35,636 bases of DNA, from the NCBI GenBank assembly GCA_930990125.1, contig CAKNOI010000014.1, positions 1 through 35,636 on the forward strand, written 5' to 3'. Numbering within the stretch: the first letter of the stretch is position 1; every line of letters starts with the position of its first letter. This document shows, piece by piece, positions 7,664 through 15,547 of this stretch. The stretch is from an uncultured Clostridiaceae bacterium. Its GTDB lineage: Bacteria > Bacillota > Clostridia > TANB77 > CAG-508. The translations under genes were made by a program, and so were the position numbers. The notes under the pieces are model-generated. The model did no database searches. It saw only the letters and a list, made by a program, of their open reading frames with translations, and had not been told where the DNA came from.

Positions 7664-7900
7664 ATGGAAGATGTTTTATATACAGTAGCAGAAACGGCTA
7701 AACTGTTAAAAACAAATACTAATTACGTATACGACCTAATCAATAAAGGTTTATTATCTGCCTTAAAATTAGGAAGCTATAAAATAAGAAGAAGTACATT
7801 AATGGAATTTTTGGAGAAATTTGAAGGATATGATTTAACTGATGTAAATAATGTCAAAGAATTAACGAAAGGAGAAAAAAAGAATGTTAGCAGTAATTAG
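7664..7900 (+). CDS. Excisionase-like helix-turn-helix protein
   Basis: A 78-residue protein with a MerR/Xis-type winged helix-turn-helix: LYTVAETAKLLKTNTNYVYDLINKGLLSALKLGSYKIRRSTLMEFL. This is the usual form of the excisionase family DNA-binding domain. In this position it could assist integrase in excision or act as a second early regulator. Its start abuts the stop of the 24-codon ORF, which suggests coupled translation and possible control by the predicted small RNA. Confidence 0.8.
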   Translation: MEDVLYTVAETAKLLKTNTNYVYDLINKGLLSALKLGSYKIRRSTLMEFLEKFEGYDLTDVNNVKELTKGEKKNVSSN

Positions 7901-8039
7901 TTTAATATTTGTATTTGTAATAGTAGCACAATTAGAAAGTGGAGATATAACGATTGGACAAACTATGTTTTATGGATTTTATGGATTATTTATGTTTTAT
8001 CATACATCAAAAAAATATTGGAAATATGAAAATAGATAA
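7884..8039 (+). CDS. Small membrane protein
   Basis: A 51-residue ORF starting at ATG 7884 with a GGAG site. Hydrophobic stretches at about residues 2-15 and 28-40 predict one or two membrane helices, ending in a basic tail (TSKKYWKYENR). It overlaps the end of the Xis-like gene. I do not recognise a family. Confidence 0.6.
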   Translation: MLAVISLIFVFVIVAQLESGDITIGQTMFYGFYGLFMFYHTSKKYWKYENR

Positions 8040-8054
8040 GGAGGAAATTTTTAA

Positions 8055-8183
8055 ATGGAATATTACGAAATATTATCAGAAGAATGTAGTTATTTGCAAA
8101 TAGATAAAGAAAGACTTACAAAAATGAAGAATGTCTTAAAAACAATGCAAGACAAATTAAATAGTCTACCAGTAATACATTAA
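8055..8183 (+). CDS. Small hypothetical protein
   Basis: A 42-residue ORF (MEYYEILSEECSYLQIDKE...) behind a GGAGG site, charged and helical. It is one of the short early-region ORFs; the function is unknown. Confidence 0.55.
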   Translation: MEYYEILSEECSYLQIDKERLTKMKNVLKTMQDKLNSLPVIH

Positions 8184-8226
8184 AACAGATATAAAAAAAT
8201 ATTTTGATAGAAGGAGGAAAGAGAAA

Positions 8227-8427
8227 ATGAAACAAGAGTTAACAGGATATGAAAAAATTAAGAACTTAATTTTAGAAATAGACGAATATAGCAACGAATA
8301 TGAACTTAGAGAATACTTACAAATTATTTTATTTGAGTGTGAAGAACATATAAAAAAGAAAAATCCAATAACAACAACAACACCCAATTGCAATAAATTA
8401 TTAGATTTTTCAAAAACACATAAATAA
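8227..8427 (+). CDS. Small hypothetical early protein
   Basis: A 66-residue acidic helical protein preceded by AAGGAGG. The C-terminal part is low-complexity (Thr-rich). No family is recognised. It directly precedes the exonuclease gene in the early operon. Confidence 0.6.
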   Translation: MKQELTGYEKIKNLILEIDEYSNEYELREYLQIILFECEEHIKKKNPITTTTPNCNKLLDFSKTHK

Positions 8428-8491
8428 ATGTTCCATTACTATTTTAGCATAAAAAAAGTAATGAAGCAAGATAAGGAGGGAAAAAACAAAA

Positions 8492-9129
8492 ATGACAAAA
8501 GAGGAATGGTTGAAGGAAAGAAAAAAAGGAATAGGACGGTTCGGATGCTGCAGCTATTATTGGGAAAAATCCTTATAAATCAAATGTACAATTGTGGAGA
8601 GAAAAAACAGGAAAAGAAGAACCAGAAGATATATCAGATAAACCATACATAAAATACGGAACATTAGCAGAAGAACACCTTAGAGAGCTATTTAAGTTAG
8701 ATTATCCTGATTTCGAAGTAATACATAAAGAGAATACAATTATAAAACATCCAAAATATGACTTCTTATTTGCTAGCTTAGATGGACAAATAATAGATAA
8801 GACAACAGGCGAGATGGGTATTTTAGAAATAAAAACTACAAGCATATTAAAAAGTATGCAGAAGGAAAAATGGAAAGAAAGAATTCCGGAAAATTATTAC
8901 TGTCAAATATTACATTACTTAAATGTAACTCGGATTTTCATTTGTAATACTTCGTGCAGATTTAAAGTCAACATTCGACGAAATTCCATATCATCAAATA
9001 AAAGACTATGTTATTAAGAGAGAAGAAGTAGAAACAGATATAAATTACCTGGAGGAAAAAGAAATAGAATTCTGGAATGAATATGTGGTGAAAGATATAG
9101 AACCACCATTATTATTACCAGAGATATAG
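8492..9129 (+). CDS. YqaJ-like viral recombinase (exonuclease), two CGG +1 frameshifts
   Basis: The phage alkaline exonuclease partner of RecT, used for single-strand annealing recombination. The full 211-residue product needs two +1 shifts, at CGG 8537 and CGG 8931. It then reads MTKEEWLKERKKGIGGSDAA with the conserved family motif at residues 13-18, continues with FASLDGQI and LEIKTTS (active-site Asp, Glu and Lys) and NYYCQILHYLNVTG, and runs to LLLPEI at 9129. Without the shifts translation stops at 8576, and the second zero-frame segment ends at 9017. The ATG at 8492 has an AAGGAGG site. The DUF1351 and RecT genes follow. The protein parts are intact on both sides of each break, so decay is unlikely. 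Confidence 0.88.
8537..8539 (+). other. CGG +1 frameshift site 1 (yqaJ-like)
   Basis: In-frame context GGA CGG TTC; skipping C gives GGA GGT TCG GAT, reading Gly-Gly-Ser-Asp of the conserved GIGGSD motif. The glycine is residue 16. This is the only one of the eight sites with GGT rather than GGA. Confidence 0.85.
8931..8933 (+). other. CGG +1 frameshift site 2 (yqaJ-like)
   Basis: In-frame context ACT CGG ATT; skipping C gives ACT GGA TTT TCA (T-G-F-S). The glycine is residue 147, and reading continues for 64 more codons to the natural end. Confidence 0.85.
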
Positions 9130-9145
9130 AAAGAAGGAGAAACAG

Positions 9146-9502
9146 ATGAGTTATTTTGAAGACTATGTGGAAGATGGATTATGTTGTCAATATTGTGGAC
9201 AAGTAATTGATGGAGAAGAACCTGGTTATCCAAGAAGCTGTGAATTTTGTAGAGGACAAAGTAAGATAGAGAGAAATAAGCAAAGAGTCAAATATGCAAT
9301 AGAACAATTTAAGAAACACAACATAACATTTATTTTAAAAAATGAAAAAATAGGGCATTTTCACGTAAGGAGAAAAAGAGATAATCAGTTATTTCAATTT
9401 TGGGCAGGAACAGGAAAGATTGTAGGAGAAATAGATTCTTCTGCAGATATTAGAGGAATACATAATCTTATTAAAATCTTAGAAGAAGGGATGGAAAATT
9501 AA
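9146..9502 (+). CDS. Zinc-ribbon hypothetical protein
   Basis: A 118-residue protein with two Cys-X2-Cys pairs (CQYC at about residue 14, CEFC at about 33) that probably bind zinc, then a small alpha/beta domain with HFHVRRKRDNQLFQFWAGTGKI. Similar proteins occur in early operons of Firmicutes phages without known function. It is preceded by an AAGGAG site and follows the exonuclease by 16 nt. Confidence 0.75.
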   Translation: MSYFEDYVEDGLCCQYCGQVIDGEEPGYPRSCEFCRGQSKIERNKQRVKYAIEQFKKHNITFILKNEKIGHFHVRRKRDNQLFQFWAGTGKIVGEIDSSADIRGIHNLIKILEEGMEN

Positions 9503-9503
9503 A

Positions 9504-9872
9504 ATGGAAAAGGAAGAATTTATAGAAAGGGAAATAATTAATTTTGAAAATCAAATGGATCCAGAGTGTGCAGCTCAAAGTAAAAGAGAAAATAAAGTTT
9601 CAAAGATTGTAGGGATAAAATTTGAAAGCAAACAAGTACCAAAAACCTTTGAGGGAAGAGAATACAGTTATTTTACGACTTTAGACTTAAAAGAAGGCGA
9701 TATTGTAGAGTGCATAACAAAATTTGGACCAAGTATTGGAATGGTGACAACAATAAATATACCAGAAGAAAAAATTGAGAAAATTAGAGAATATATGAAG
9801 AATATTTCCGTTAAATACAATAAAGAATCATATTTGAAAGGTCAAATTGTAGTCGAGGAGGTGGCTAAATAA
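9504..9872 (+). CDS. Hypothetical early protein
   Basis: A 122-residue protein; the central segment (YFTTLDLKEGDIVECITKFGPSIGMVTTI) looks like a small beta-barrel of the type found in nucleic-acid-associated proteins. No family is recognised. It overlaps the start of the DUF1351 gene by one base, so the two are co-translated. Confidence 0.7.
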   Translation: MEKEEFIEREIINFENQMDPECAAQSKRENKVSKIVGIKFESKQVPKTFEGREYSYFTTLDLKEGDIVECITKFGPSIGMVTTINIPEEKIEKIREYMKNISVKYNKESYLKGQIVVEEVAK

Positions 9873-10750
9873 TGAGTTTTGAATTGATTGTAAGTGAAGT
9901 ACAACCACAAGAAATCTCGATCAAGAATAAGGAAGAGTTAAAAAAAGAATTAGCTGCAAACCTAGAAAAATATAATAAAGTTCTTACAGAGGAAACAGTA
10001 AAAGAAGGCTCTAGCGACCGTGCAAAATTAAACAAGCTAATTGATGCTATAGAAACGAAAAGAAAGGAAATTAAAAACTCATGTTTAGAGCCATACAACA
10101 ATATAGAAAAAGATTTTAAAGAATTAACAAGTTTAATAGGTTCTGTTCGAGACAATCTAGACAAACAAATAAAAAGTTTTGAACAAAAGAAGAAAGATGA
10201 GAAGCTAGAATTTATTGTAAAATACTTTAGTGAAAAGGTAAGTATTTATCAAGGACTAATAGACTTTGATTTAATATTTAACGAGAGATGGCTTAATGTT
10301 ACATATGAATTAGAAAAGGTTTATCAAGATATAGACCATGTTTTTGCAAAAACAAACAACGATTTATTAACAATTAATGCAATGGTAAAGGATGAAAAGT
10401 TAAACGAACAAGTTACAGATTATTATTTTAAACACATCAATTTACCTACTTGTTTAGGAGATAGTTTAAAAGAAGCGGAACGAATTCATAAAATCAACGA
10501 ACAAATGAAACATTTAAAAGAACAAAAAGCAATAATTACAGAAAAAAAGGAAGATCCTAACAAAGTTATCTGTAAAACAATACAACAAGAAGTGGATGAT
10601 ATAGAAACGGAAAAACAGTACGAATTTAGCGTGTTATTAACAGATTCTAAAAAAGTACTATTAAGAACTTTTTTGAAAGAGAATAAAATTCCATACGGCT
10701 TTCCAGGAGATGACTTAAAGAAAAAATATAGAAACGAGGTAAATGCGTAA
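9872..10750 (+). CDS. DUF1351 protein
   Basis: A 292-residue, largely coiled-coil protein. The N-terminal half with DRAKLNKLIDAIETKRKEIKNSCLEPYNNIEKDFKEL matches the DUF1351 family, which is regularly found between exonuclease and recT genes of Firmicutes phages. Its biochemical role is unknown; context suggests recombination. It is coupled on both sides by overlapping stop and start codons. Confidence 0.82.
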   Translation: MSFELIVSEVQPQEISIKNKEELKKELAANLEKYNKVLTEETVKEGSSDRAKLNKLIDAIETKRKEIKNSCLEPYNNIEKDFKELTSLIGSVRDNLDKQIKSFEQKKKDEKLEFIVKYFSEKVSIYQGLIDFDLIFNERWLNVTYELEKVYQDIDHVFAKTNNDLLTINAMVKDEKLNEQVTDYYFKHINLPTCLGDSLKEAERIHKINEQMKHLKEQKAIITEKKEDPNKVICKTIQQEVDDIETEKQYEFSVLLTDSKKVLLRTFLKENKIPYGFPGDDLKKKYRNEVNA

Positions 10751-11019
10751 TGAGAGATTTGTTTGTTGTTATCTGTAGAATTTTATATGTATTAAATGAT
10801 TACAATGAATTTTTAGAACTTAAGAATAATTTAAAAAGTATATTAGAAAGAATCCAATATAAAGCTCCAGAAGTGATTTTAAAAGAAAACTGGTGGAAAT
10901 TAACAGAAGCTATGCTAGTAAATACATTTGTACCGATGCAACAATCAATAGATTATAAAGTAATGAGTATATGGACTATGCGAGAATATAAAAATATAGG
11001 AAAAGGAGAAGATTATTAA
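10750..11019 (+). CDS. Hypothetical early protein
   Basis: An 89-residue helical protein (LFVVICRILYVLNDYNEFLELKNN...), moderately hydrophobic at the N-terminus. No family is recognised. The start and stop overlap the neighbouring genes by one base, showing tight translational coupling within the recombination cluster. Confidence 0.65.
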   Translation: MRDLFVVICRILYVLNDYNEFLELKNNLKSILERIQYKAPEVILKENWWKLTEAMLVNTFVPMQQSIDYKVMSIWTMREYKNIGKGEDY

Positions 11020-11303
11020 TGAAAAATATCAGTAAACAAGAATTAAAAAAGGCATTATCCGAGAAACCACTTATACAAAGCAACGAGAAAATGGCAATGT
11101 TAGAGGGAAAATTTAAACCATTAATTATATCTTTTGGAAGAATATGTGAAGCAATGAAAATGGGAGAGATTCCAAAATCAATTTTAGTAGAAGTAATCAA
11201 TATAGCATATTCCGATTCTACACAAAAAACTTGCAAAAACTGTGGATATGTTGAAAAGCATGAAAAAGCAAACTTTTGCCCAAAATGTGGGATGAGATTA
11301 TAG
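11019..11303 (+). CDS. Hypothetical protein with C-terminal zinc ribbon
   Basis: A 94-residue protein: a helical N-terminal part, then a zinc ribbon with CKNC and CPKC near the C-terminus. It is probably a DNA- or protein-binding accessory. It lies immediately before recT in the recombination cluster. Confidence 0.7.
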   Translation: MKNISKQELKKALSEKPLIQSNEKMAMLEGKFKPLIISFGRICEAMKMGEIPKSILVEVINIAYSDSTQKTCKNCGYVEKHEKANFCPKCGMRL

Positions 11304-11318
11304 TAGGAGGTAATATAA

Positions 11319-12347
11319 ATGTCTGTTCAAAATAGTTTAGTAAAACAACCAACCAAGAAAAGTTTTAGTAGTTTTTTAACACAGGACGATATAAAAAAGA
11401 GAATCTTTGAAATTGTAGGAAGAGATAGTCAAAAGTTTATGACTTCTATACTTTCTGCTGTTACTAACAATTCTACACTACAAGAGTGTGAACCAATGAG
11501 CATTTTAAACTGTGCCTTTTTAGGAGAGGGGTTAAAATTAAGTCCTAGTCCTCAATTAGGACAATACTATATGGTACCATTTAACGACTCAAAGAGAAAT
11601 ATAAAAGTAGCACAATTTCAATTGGGGTATAGAGGTTATATTCAGCTGGCAGAAAGAAGCGGATATTATCGTAAAATCAATGTATTAGCAATAAAAGAGG
11701 GAGAATTAATTAAATATGATCCATTAACAGAAGAACTAGAAGTAAATCTTATAGAAGATGAGGAATTAAGAGAAGAAACTAAAACAATAGGCTATTATGC
11801 AATGTTCGAATATATGAACGGGTTTAGAAAAACCTTGTATTGGTCTAAAAAGAAGATGCTTCTTCATGCGGATAAGTATTCACAATCTTTCAGTTTAAAT
11901 GCAAAAAAGGGAAAAGAACCTAAATATGATAAGGTATCCTATGAAGATTATATGGCAGGAAAAGTTCCAGAAAGTGAAATGTGGAAATATAGTAGCTTCT
12001 GGTACAAGGATTTCGATGGAATGGCATTTAAAACAATGTTAAGACAGTTAATTTCTAAGTGGGGAATAATGTCAATTGATATGCAAGAAGCATATACAAA
12101 AGATATGACAGAAATTAAAGAAGATGGAAGTTATGAGTACATAGATAATGTCCAAGAAGAAAACGAAGATAATAAGGGCAATTTTATTGAAACTATGACC
12201 ATTCCAGAACAGCAAGAGGATAAAACAGAAGTTAAAACAACAAAAGAGAAAAAGCCAAAAAAAGAAGTAACAAATAAAACAACAGACGAGTTTATGGGAA
12301 ATGAAATGCAACAAACCTTTGCAGATGAATTGGACCCATTAGCTTAG
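11319..12347 (+). CDS. recT: RecT single-strand annealing protein
   Basis: A 342-residue RecT-family recombinase that anneals complementary single strands made by the YqaJ-like exonuclease. Family features include the SILNCAFLGEGLKLSPSPQLGQYYMVPF region, the AQFQLGYRGYIQLAERSGYYRKI core and KTMLRQLISKWGIMS. The last 70 residues are acidic and lysine-rich, a disordered tail. An AGGAGG site precedes the ATG. No CGG codon is present. Confidence 0.93.
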   Translation: MSVQNSLVKQPTKKSFSSFLTQDDIKKRIFEIVGRDSQKFMTSILSAVTNNSTLQECEPMSILNCAFLGEGLKLSPSPQLGQYYMVPFNDSKRNIKVAQFQLGYRGYIQLAERSGYYRKINVLAIKEGELIKYDPLTEELEVNLIEDEELREETKTIGYYAMFEYMNGFRKTLYWSKKKMLLHADKYSQSFSLNAKKGKEPKYDKVSYEDYMAGKVPESEMWKYSSFWYKDFDGMAFKTMLRQLISKWGIMSIDMQEAYTKDMTEIKEDGSYEYIDNVQEENEDNKGNFIETMTIPEQQEDKTEVKTTKEKKPKKEVTNKTTDEFMGNEMQQTFADELDPLA

Positions 12348-12358
12348 TAAACATAACA

Positions 12359-12385
12359 GGGTAAGAATACTTCATTTTCTTACCC
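12359..12385 (+). terminator. Hairpin after recT
   Basis: GGGTAAGAA (12359-12367) and TTCTTACCC (12377-12385) form a perfect 9-bp stem. The tail is only weakly T-rich (TTAAATG), so it may be a weak terminator or an mRNA-stabilising 3' structure. Confidence 0.5.
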
Positions 12386-12434
12386 TTAAATGCAATGCAT
12401 AAATTATATATGCTTGAAAGGAGACAAAAGAAAC

Positions 12435-13476
12435 ATGGCAAGACCAATTAAACAAGGACTAGATTATTTTCCATTGGATGTAAATTTAGACGATAAAATT
12501 GAATTATTGGAAGCAGAATGTGGCTTGCAAGGTTTTGCTATTATTATAAAGCTATTCCAGAAAATATACAATCAAGGATATTTTATTAAATGGACAGAAG
12601 ATGACCAGTTATTGTTTGCTAAAAAAATAAATACGGACTTAACTACAGTAAATTCTGTAATAATGATTGCTCTAAAAAGAGAAATTTTCAATAAAGAAAT
12701 GTACGAAAACTACAGGATCTTAACAAGTAAAGGTATTCAACGTAGATTCTTTGAAATATGCAAGCAATTAAAGAGAAAAGGCATTGAAGTTAATCCAAAA
12801 TATCTTTTAATAAAAATTGATGGTATAAATAATCAAAAAGAGGAAGAAAAAGACATAAAAGAAGAGTCAAAAGAAGGACAAGAACAACAGCTAGAAGAAA
12901 GACAGGAAATCCAAGAGCCAGAAGAGACAAAAGAAAAAGACGAAAAAATAAACTCGGAGGAAACACCAGTAAATCCGGAGGAAACTCGAATAAACTCTGC
13001 ATTTAGTACACAAAAGAAAGGAAAAGAAATATAGTAGTAGCAGAAGTAGTAATACAGGAGAAAATATTTCTTCTGCTTCTTCTACTGCTAGTTCAGAAGA
13101 ACAATCAGATATTTTTGCATATTATAAACAAAAAATTGGTGATTTAAGCGACGATGCAAGAGTTTTATTGCAAGGTTTTATTAACCATGGAATGCAGAAT
13201 ATTGTAATAAAAAAAGCCATTAATGAGGCTATAGATAATAATGCAAAAACCTGGTCATACATAAAAACAATACTGCTAGATTGTGACAACAAAAAAGTTT
13301 TTACGGAGGCAGATTTTAATAAGCGACAGCAAGAATACGAGTCGAAAAAGCAAGAAAAACATAGCAAAAACAAAGGGAAAAGTAGCACACAAGAGACAGG
13401 ATACCAGCACTATGAGCAAAGGGAATATGAAGATTTAGAAGACTTATACGCAAATCTACCGAGAGATAAAAAGTAA
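12435..13476 (+). CDS. Replication initiation protein (DUF4373 plus DnaD-like), frame-broken
   Basis: The N-terminal part (MARPIKQGLDYFPLDVNLDDK...) is the Lin1244/DUF4373 domain common in phage replication initiators. It is followed by an acidic linker and, in the +1 frame, a DnaD-like C-terminal region (DIFAYYKQKIGDLSDDARVLLQGF ... TWSYIKTILL). The frame changes somewhere between 12990 and 13034, in an A-rich stretch, and no CGG codon is there. Either the gene carries a real one-base indel, or this is a different frameshift, or the DnaD part starts separately, for example at ATT 13066 behind AGGAG. The ATG at 12435 has an AAAGGAG site. Confidence 0.6.
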
Positions 13477-13517
13477 CGATTACACTTAATAAAAACCGAA
13501 GAAAGGGTGAATAAGTT

Positions 13518-13712
13518 GTGAAATATAAAACTATGAAAGAAGGTTGTTTGTGTTATAAGTGTTATGGTTGTAATGCGGAGGAACTAGAGAACTTTGAAGG
13601 AGTTTATGAATGCAATAATTTTGTAAGTGCAAAGAAAACTCCGCAACAATACATAAGTGATATTAAATCAATTTTAGGAATAAAGGAAGGAGAACAACAA
13701 AAGATATTATGA
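13518..13712 (+). CDS. Small Cys-rich protein
   Basis: A 64-residue protein with a GTG start and CxxC pairs (CLCYKCYGC) followed by a further Cys, likely a small zinc-binding fold. It overlaps the resolvase start by four bases (ATGA), so the two are translationally coupled. No family is recognised. Confidence 0.6.
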   Translation: MKYKTMKEGCLCYKCYGCNAEELENFEGVYECNNFVSAKKTPQQYISDIKSILGIKEGEQQKIL

Positions 13713-14190
13713 AAATACTAGCAATAGATCCACGGAAATGTACAAAGTGCTTATTGTGTTATAGAAAGCAATACATATAAGCCATTAGATTTTGGAAAAT
13801 ATGACAACGAATGGATAAAAGACTATATGAGAAAACAAAGAGAATTGTTTGAAAAAGTGATAATAGAGATGGTTGCATCTTATGGCATGGCTGTAGGAGA
13901 AACTGTATTTCAAACTTGTGTTGCAATTGGAATTTTTGAAGAAATAGCAGAAAGTCAAAATATACCTGTAGAGTTTGTCTACAGGAAAGATGAAAAAATA
14001 AATTTGTGCAATTCGATGAAGGCAAAGGATAGTAATATTAGACAAGCTTTAATAGACCGCTTCGGAGAGGTGGGAACAAAAAGAAATCCTGGTTGGTTTT
14101 ATGGATTTAAAAAGGATGTTTGGAGTGCTTATGCTGTTCGGAGTGACCTATATAGACATGCACAGTAGAGGTGAAGAAAAATGTACATAA
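13709..14190 (+). CDS. RuvC-like Holliday junction resolvase, two CGG +1 frameshifts
   Basis: A phage RuvC-fold endonuclease, expected to resolve four-way junctions during recombination or before packaging. With +1 shifts at CGG 13733 and CGG 14139 it is a 159-residue protein, a normal size. It starts MKILAIDPGNVQSAYCVI, where D7 of the DPG motif is the first catalytic aspartate. It continues with AVGETVF (second acidic residue), RQALIDRFG and KKDVWSAYAVGVTYIDMHSR near the end. Without the first shift translation stops after about 23 codons. The shifts restore Gly9 and Gly144. The start overlaps the preceding stop codon. Confidence 0.87.
13733..13735 (+). other. CGG +1 frameshift site 3 (ruvC-like)
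   Basis: In-frame context CCA CGG AAA; skipping C gives GAT CCA GGA AAT, the DPGN active-site loop. Glycine 9 directly follows the catalytic Asp-Pro, so glycine is the expected residue. Confidence 0.88.
14139..14141 (+). other. CGG +1 frameshift site 4 (ruvC-like)
   Basis: In-frame context GTT CGG AGT; skipping C gives GTT GGA GTG ACC (V-G-V-T). Reading continues 16 codons to TAA at 14188-14190, overlapping the next start by ten bases. Confidence 0.83.
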
Positions 14191-14330
14191 AAGGAATATG
14201 CAGTATTTGTGGAAAAGAAATAACAGAGTATGAACCATGCAGACAGCAGAAAAAGCAAATATATCATAGTAAATGCTTGACTAATATTGAAATGATTAAT
14301 ATAAACAACAAACAAAGGGAGGAAAAATGA
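14181..14330 (+). CDS. Small zinc-finger protein
   Basis: A 49-residue ORF with CSICGKE and a later Cys-X11-14-His/Cys arrangement (EPCRQQ, YHSKC), a likely treble-clef or HNH-like zinc knuckle. It is preceded by GAGGTGAAG and overlaps the genes on both sides. Function unknown. Confidence 0.6.
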   Translation: MYIKGICSICGKEITEYEPCRQQKKQIYHSKCLTNIEMININNKQREEK

Positions 14331-14521
14331 TGAAAGTAAGAAAAACGATAAAAGAATGGGAAATGGAGACAGGAATAAAGATAAAACATCCGACAGGATT
14401 TGGAAAAAGCAACAATAAAAATTATACCTGGAAATATACAGAGGAACAGTTTAGAAGAAGAGCAAGAAAAAGCTTTATAGTTTGTAAGACCGAAAAGGCA
14501 TTGGAATTTCTGAAAGGATAG
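14327..14521 (+). CDS. Small basic hypothetical protein
   Basis: A 64-residue lysine- and arginine-rich protein (TIKEWEMETGIKIKHPTGFG...). Two ATG codons, 14327 and 14330, follow an AGGGAGG site. It may bind nucleic acid; no family is recognised. Confidence 0.6.
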   Translation: MMKVRKTIKEWEMETGIKIKHPTGFGKSNNKNYTWKYTEEQFRRRARKSFIVCKTEKALEFLKG

Positions 14522-14538
14522 GAAGAGGAGGAGCACAA

Positions 14539-14727
14539 ATGAGCTATATGTCAGAGAGAAGCTTAGAAATAAAAGAAAAAGTAAAAAAAACAGTTATAGT
14601 GATATTGCTAGTTATAGCGTTTCTGTTACTAGAAATTTCAATAAATATACAGAACAGGAAAGAAGCGGAGGAATCCAATTATATTAATTATTTAGAACAA
14701 AAGGTAGAAGGAGGAGAAGTAGAATGA
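14539..14727 (+). CDS. Single-pass membrane protein
   Basis: A 62-residue protein with a basic N-terminus, one hydrophobic helix (TVIVILLVIAFLLLEISI, about residues 18-35) and an acidic C-terminus. It is preceded by GAGGAGGAG. It resembles small inner-membrane proteins of early phage regions; the function is unknown. Confidence 0.65.
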   Translation: MSYMSERSLEIKEKVKKTVIVILLVIAFLLLEISINIQNRKEAEESNYINYLEQKVEGGEVE

Positions 14728-14990
14728 TAATAGTAAGTCAAGATAAGGACGTTATAACTATTCTCAACAATATAATAGGGTTGCAAACTAAGGAGTGTAT
14801 TGCAAATAGTGATGGAGAAAAGGAATATGGAATAGAGGCAATAACTGAAGAAAGAACATGTATGTTAGGATTTTATGAAACAGAAGAAAGAGCAAGAGAA
14901 GTACTGAGAGAAATCATAAATGCTTACAAATTTAATCGAAAAGAAGCAGTAGGACAAGTTCAAACAATATATGAAATGCCGAAGGAGTGA
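14724..14990 (+). CDS. Hypothetical protein
   Basis: An 88-residue alpha/beta protein (MIIVSQDKDVITILNNI ... LGFYETEERAREVLREI). Small proteins of this shape, with a residue-exposure strand and a TEERAREVL helix, are frequent in Clostridia phages and have no known function. It overlaps the preceding gene by four bases. Confidence 0.7.
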   Translation: MIIVSQDKDVITILNNIIGLQTKECIANSDGEKEYGIEAITEERTCMLGFYETEERAREVLREIINAYKFNRKEAVGQVQTIYEMPKE

Positions 14991-14995
14991 TTGAG

Positions 14996-15298
14996 ATGAG
15001 TAATAAAACAAGCGACAAAAATGTCGCAAATATAGAAATAATAGAAAATTTTATTTTTGAACTAAAAAGTTTTGGATTAAATAAAGATACATTAGAAGTA
15101 GCAAATGAATTAGAAAATTTATTATCAGACTACACAAGACAAAAACAAATAAATGAAGAGCATAAAAAACAAAATGCAGAATTAATGAAAGCAATAAATA
15201 CACTAGAAAAAGAAAAAGGCGATTGGATAAAGGCATATCAAGAAGAAAAAGATAAACAGTTTGACATATTAAGAAACAGCATTAATTGTAAGAGATGA
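14996..15298 (+). CDS. Coiled-coil hypothetical protein
   Basis: About 100 residues; the second half (YTRQKQINEEHKKQNAELMKAINTLEKEKGDWIKAYQ) is a clear coiled coil. The ATG at 14996 is chosen because an AAGGAGTG site lies just upstream. No family is recognised. Confidence 0.65.
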   Translation: MSNKTSDKNVANIEIIENFIFELKSFGLNKDTLEVANELENLLSDYTRQKQINEEHKKQNAELMKAINTLEKEKGDWIKAYQEEKDKQFDILRNSINCKR

Positions 15299-15343
15299 AG
15301 AAAAAAAGATATTAAAATTAGCAAAAGAGAAAGGAGAAATAAG

Positions 15344-15547
15344 ATGTATATAATTTATGATATGAAAGATAGCGAACAATGCATAGGTATTTTTGAACAA
15401 TTAAAAGAAGTTGCTAAGTTTTTTAATACAAGTTCGGCATCAATAAGCTCAAGCATAAGTAGAAAAGAAAAGAGAAACCACAGATATTTAATAGAAAGGG
15501 TTAAGATAGATAAAAATGATAGACGAAAAAGAAGAATTAATAACTAA
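15344..15547 (+). CDS. Small hypothetical protein
   Basis: A 67-residue protein (MYIIYDMKDSEQCIGIFEQLKEVAKFFNTSSASISSSIS). The LKEVAKFFNTSSASISSSIS part looks like a short helix-turn-helix of the kind seen in homing-endonuclease-associated NUMOD repeats. It is preceded by AAAGGAG and overlaps the recombinase start. Confidence 0.6.
   Translation: MYIIYDMKDSEQCIGIFEQLKEVAKFFNTSSASISSSISRKEKRNHRYLIERVKIDKNDRRKRRINN

Noticed and set aside
8428-8652. Separate small gene before the exonuclease
   Set aside because: It overlaps the true N-terminus of the YqaJ-like protein in another frame; the homology follows the frame starting at 8492 and shifted at 8537.
13168-13476. Independent gene starting at ATG 13168
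   Set aside because: It would lack the first half of the DnaD-like region, which is open in the same frame from about 12991.
13827-14168. Resolvase gene starting at 13827
   Set aside because: This ATG is internal. The catalytic DPG motif lies upstream and joins through the CGG shift from 13709.
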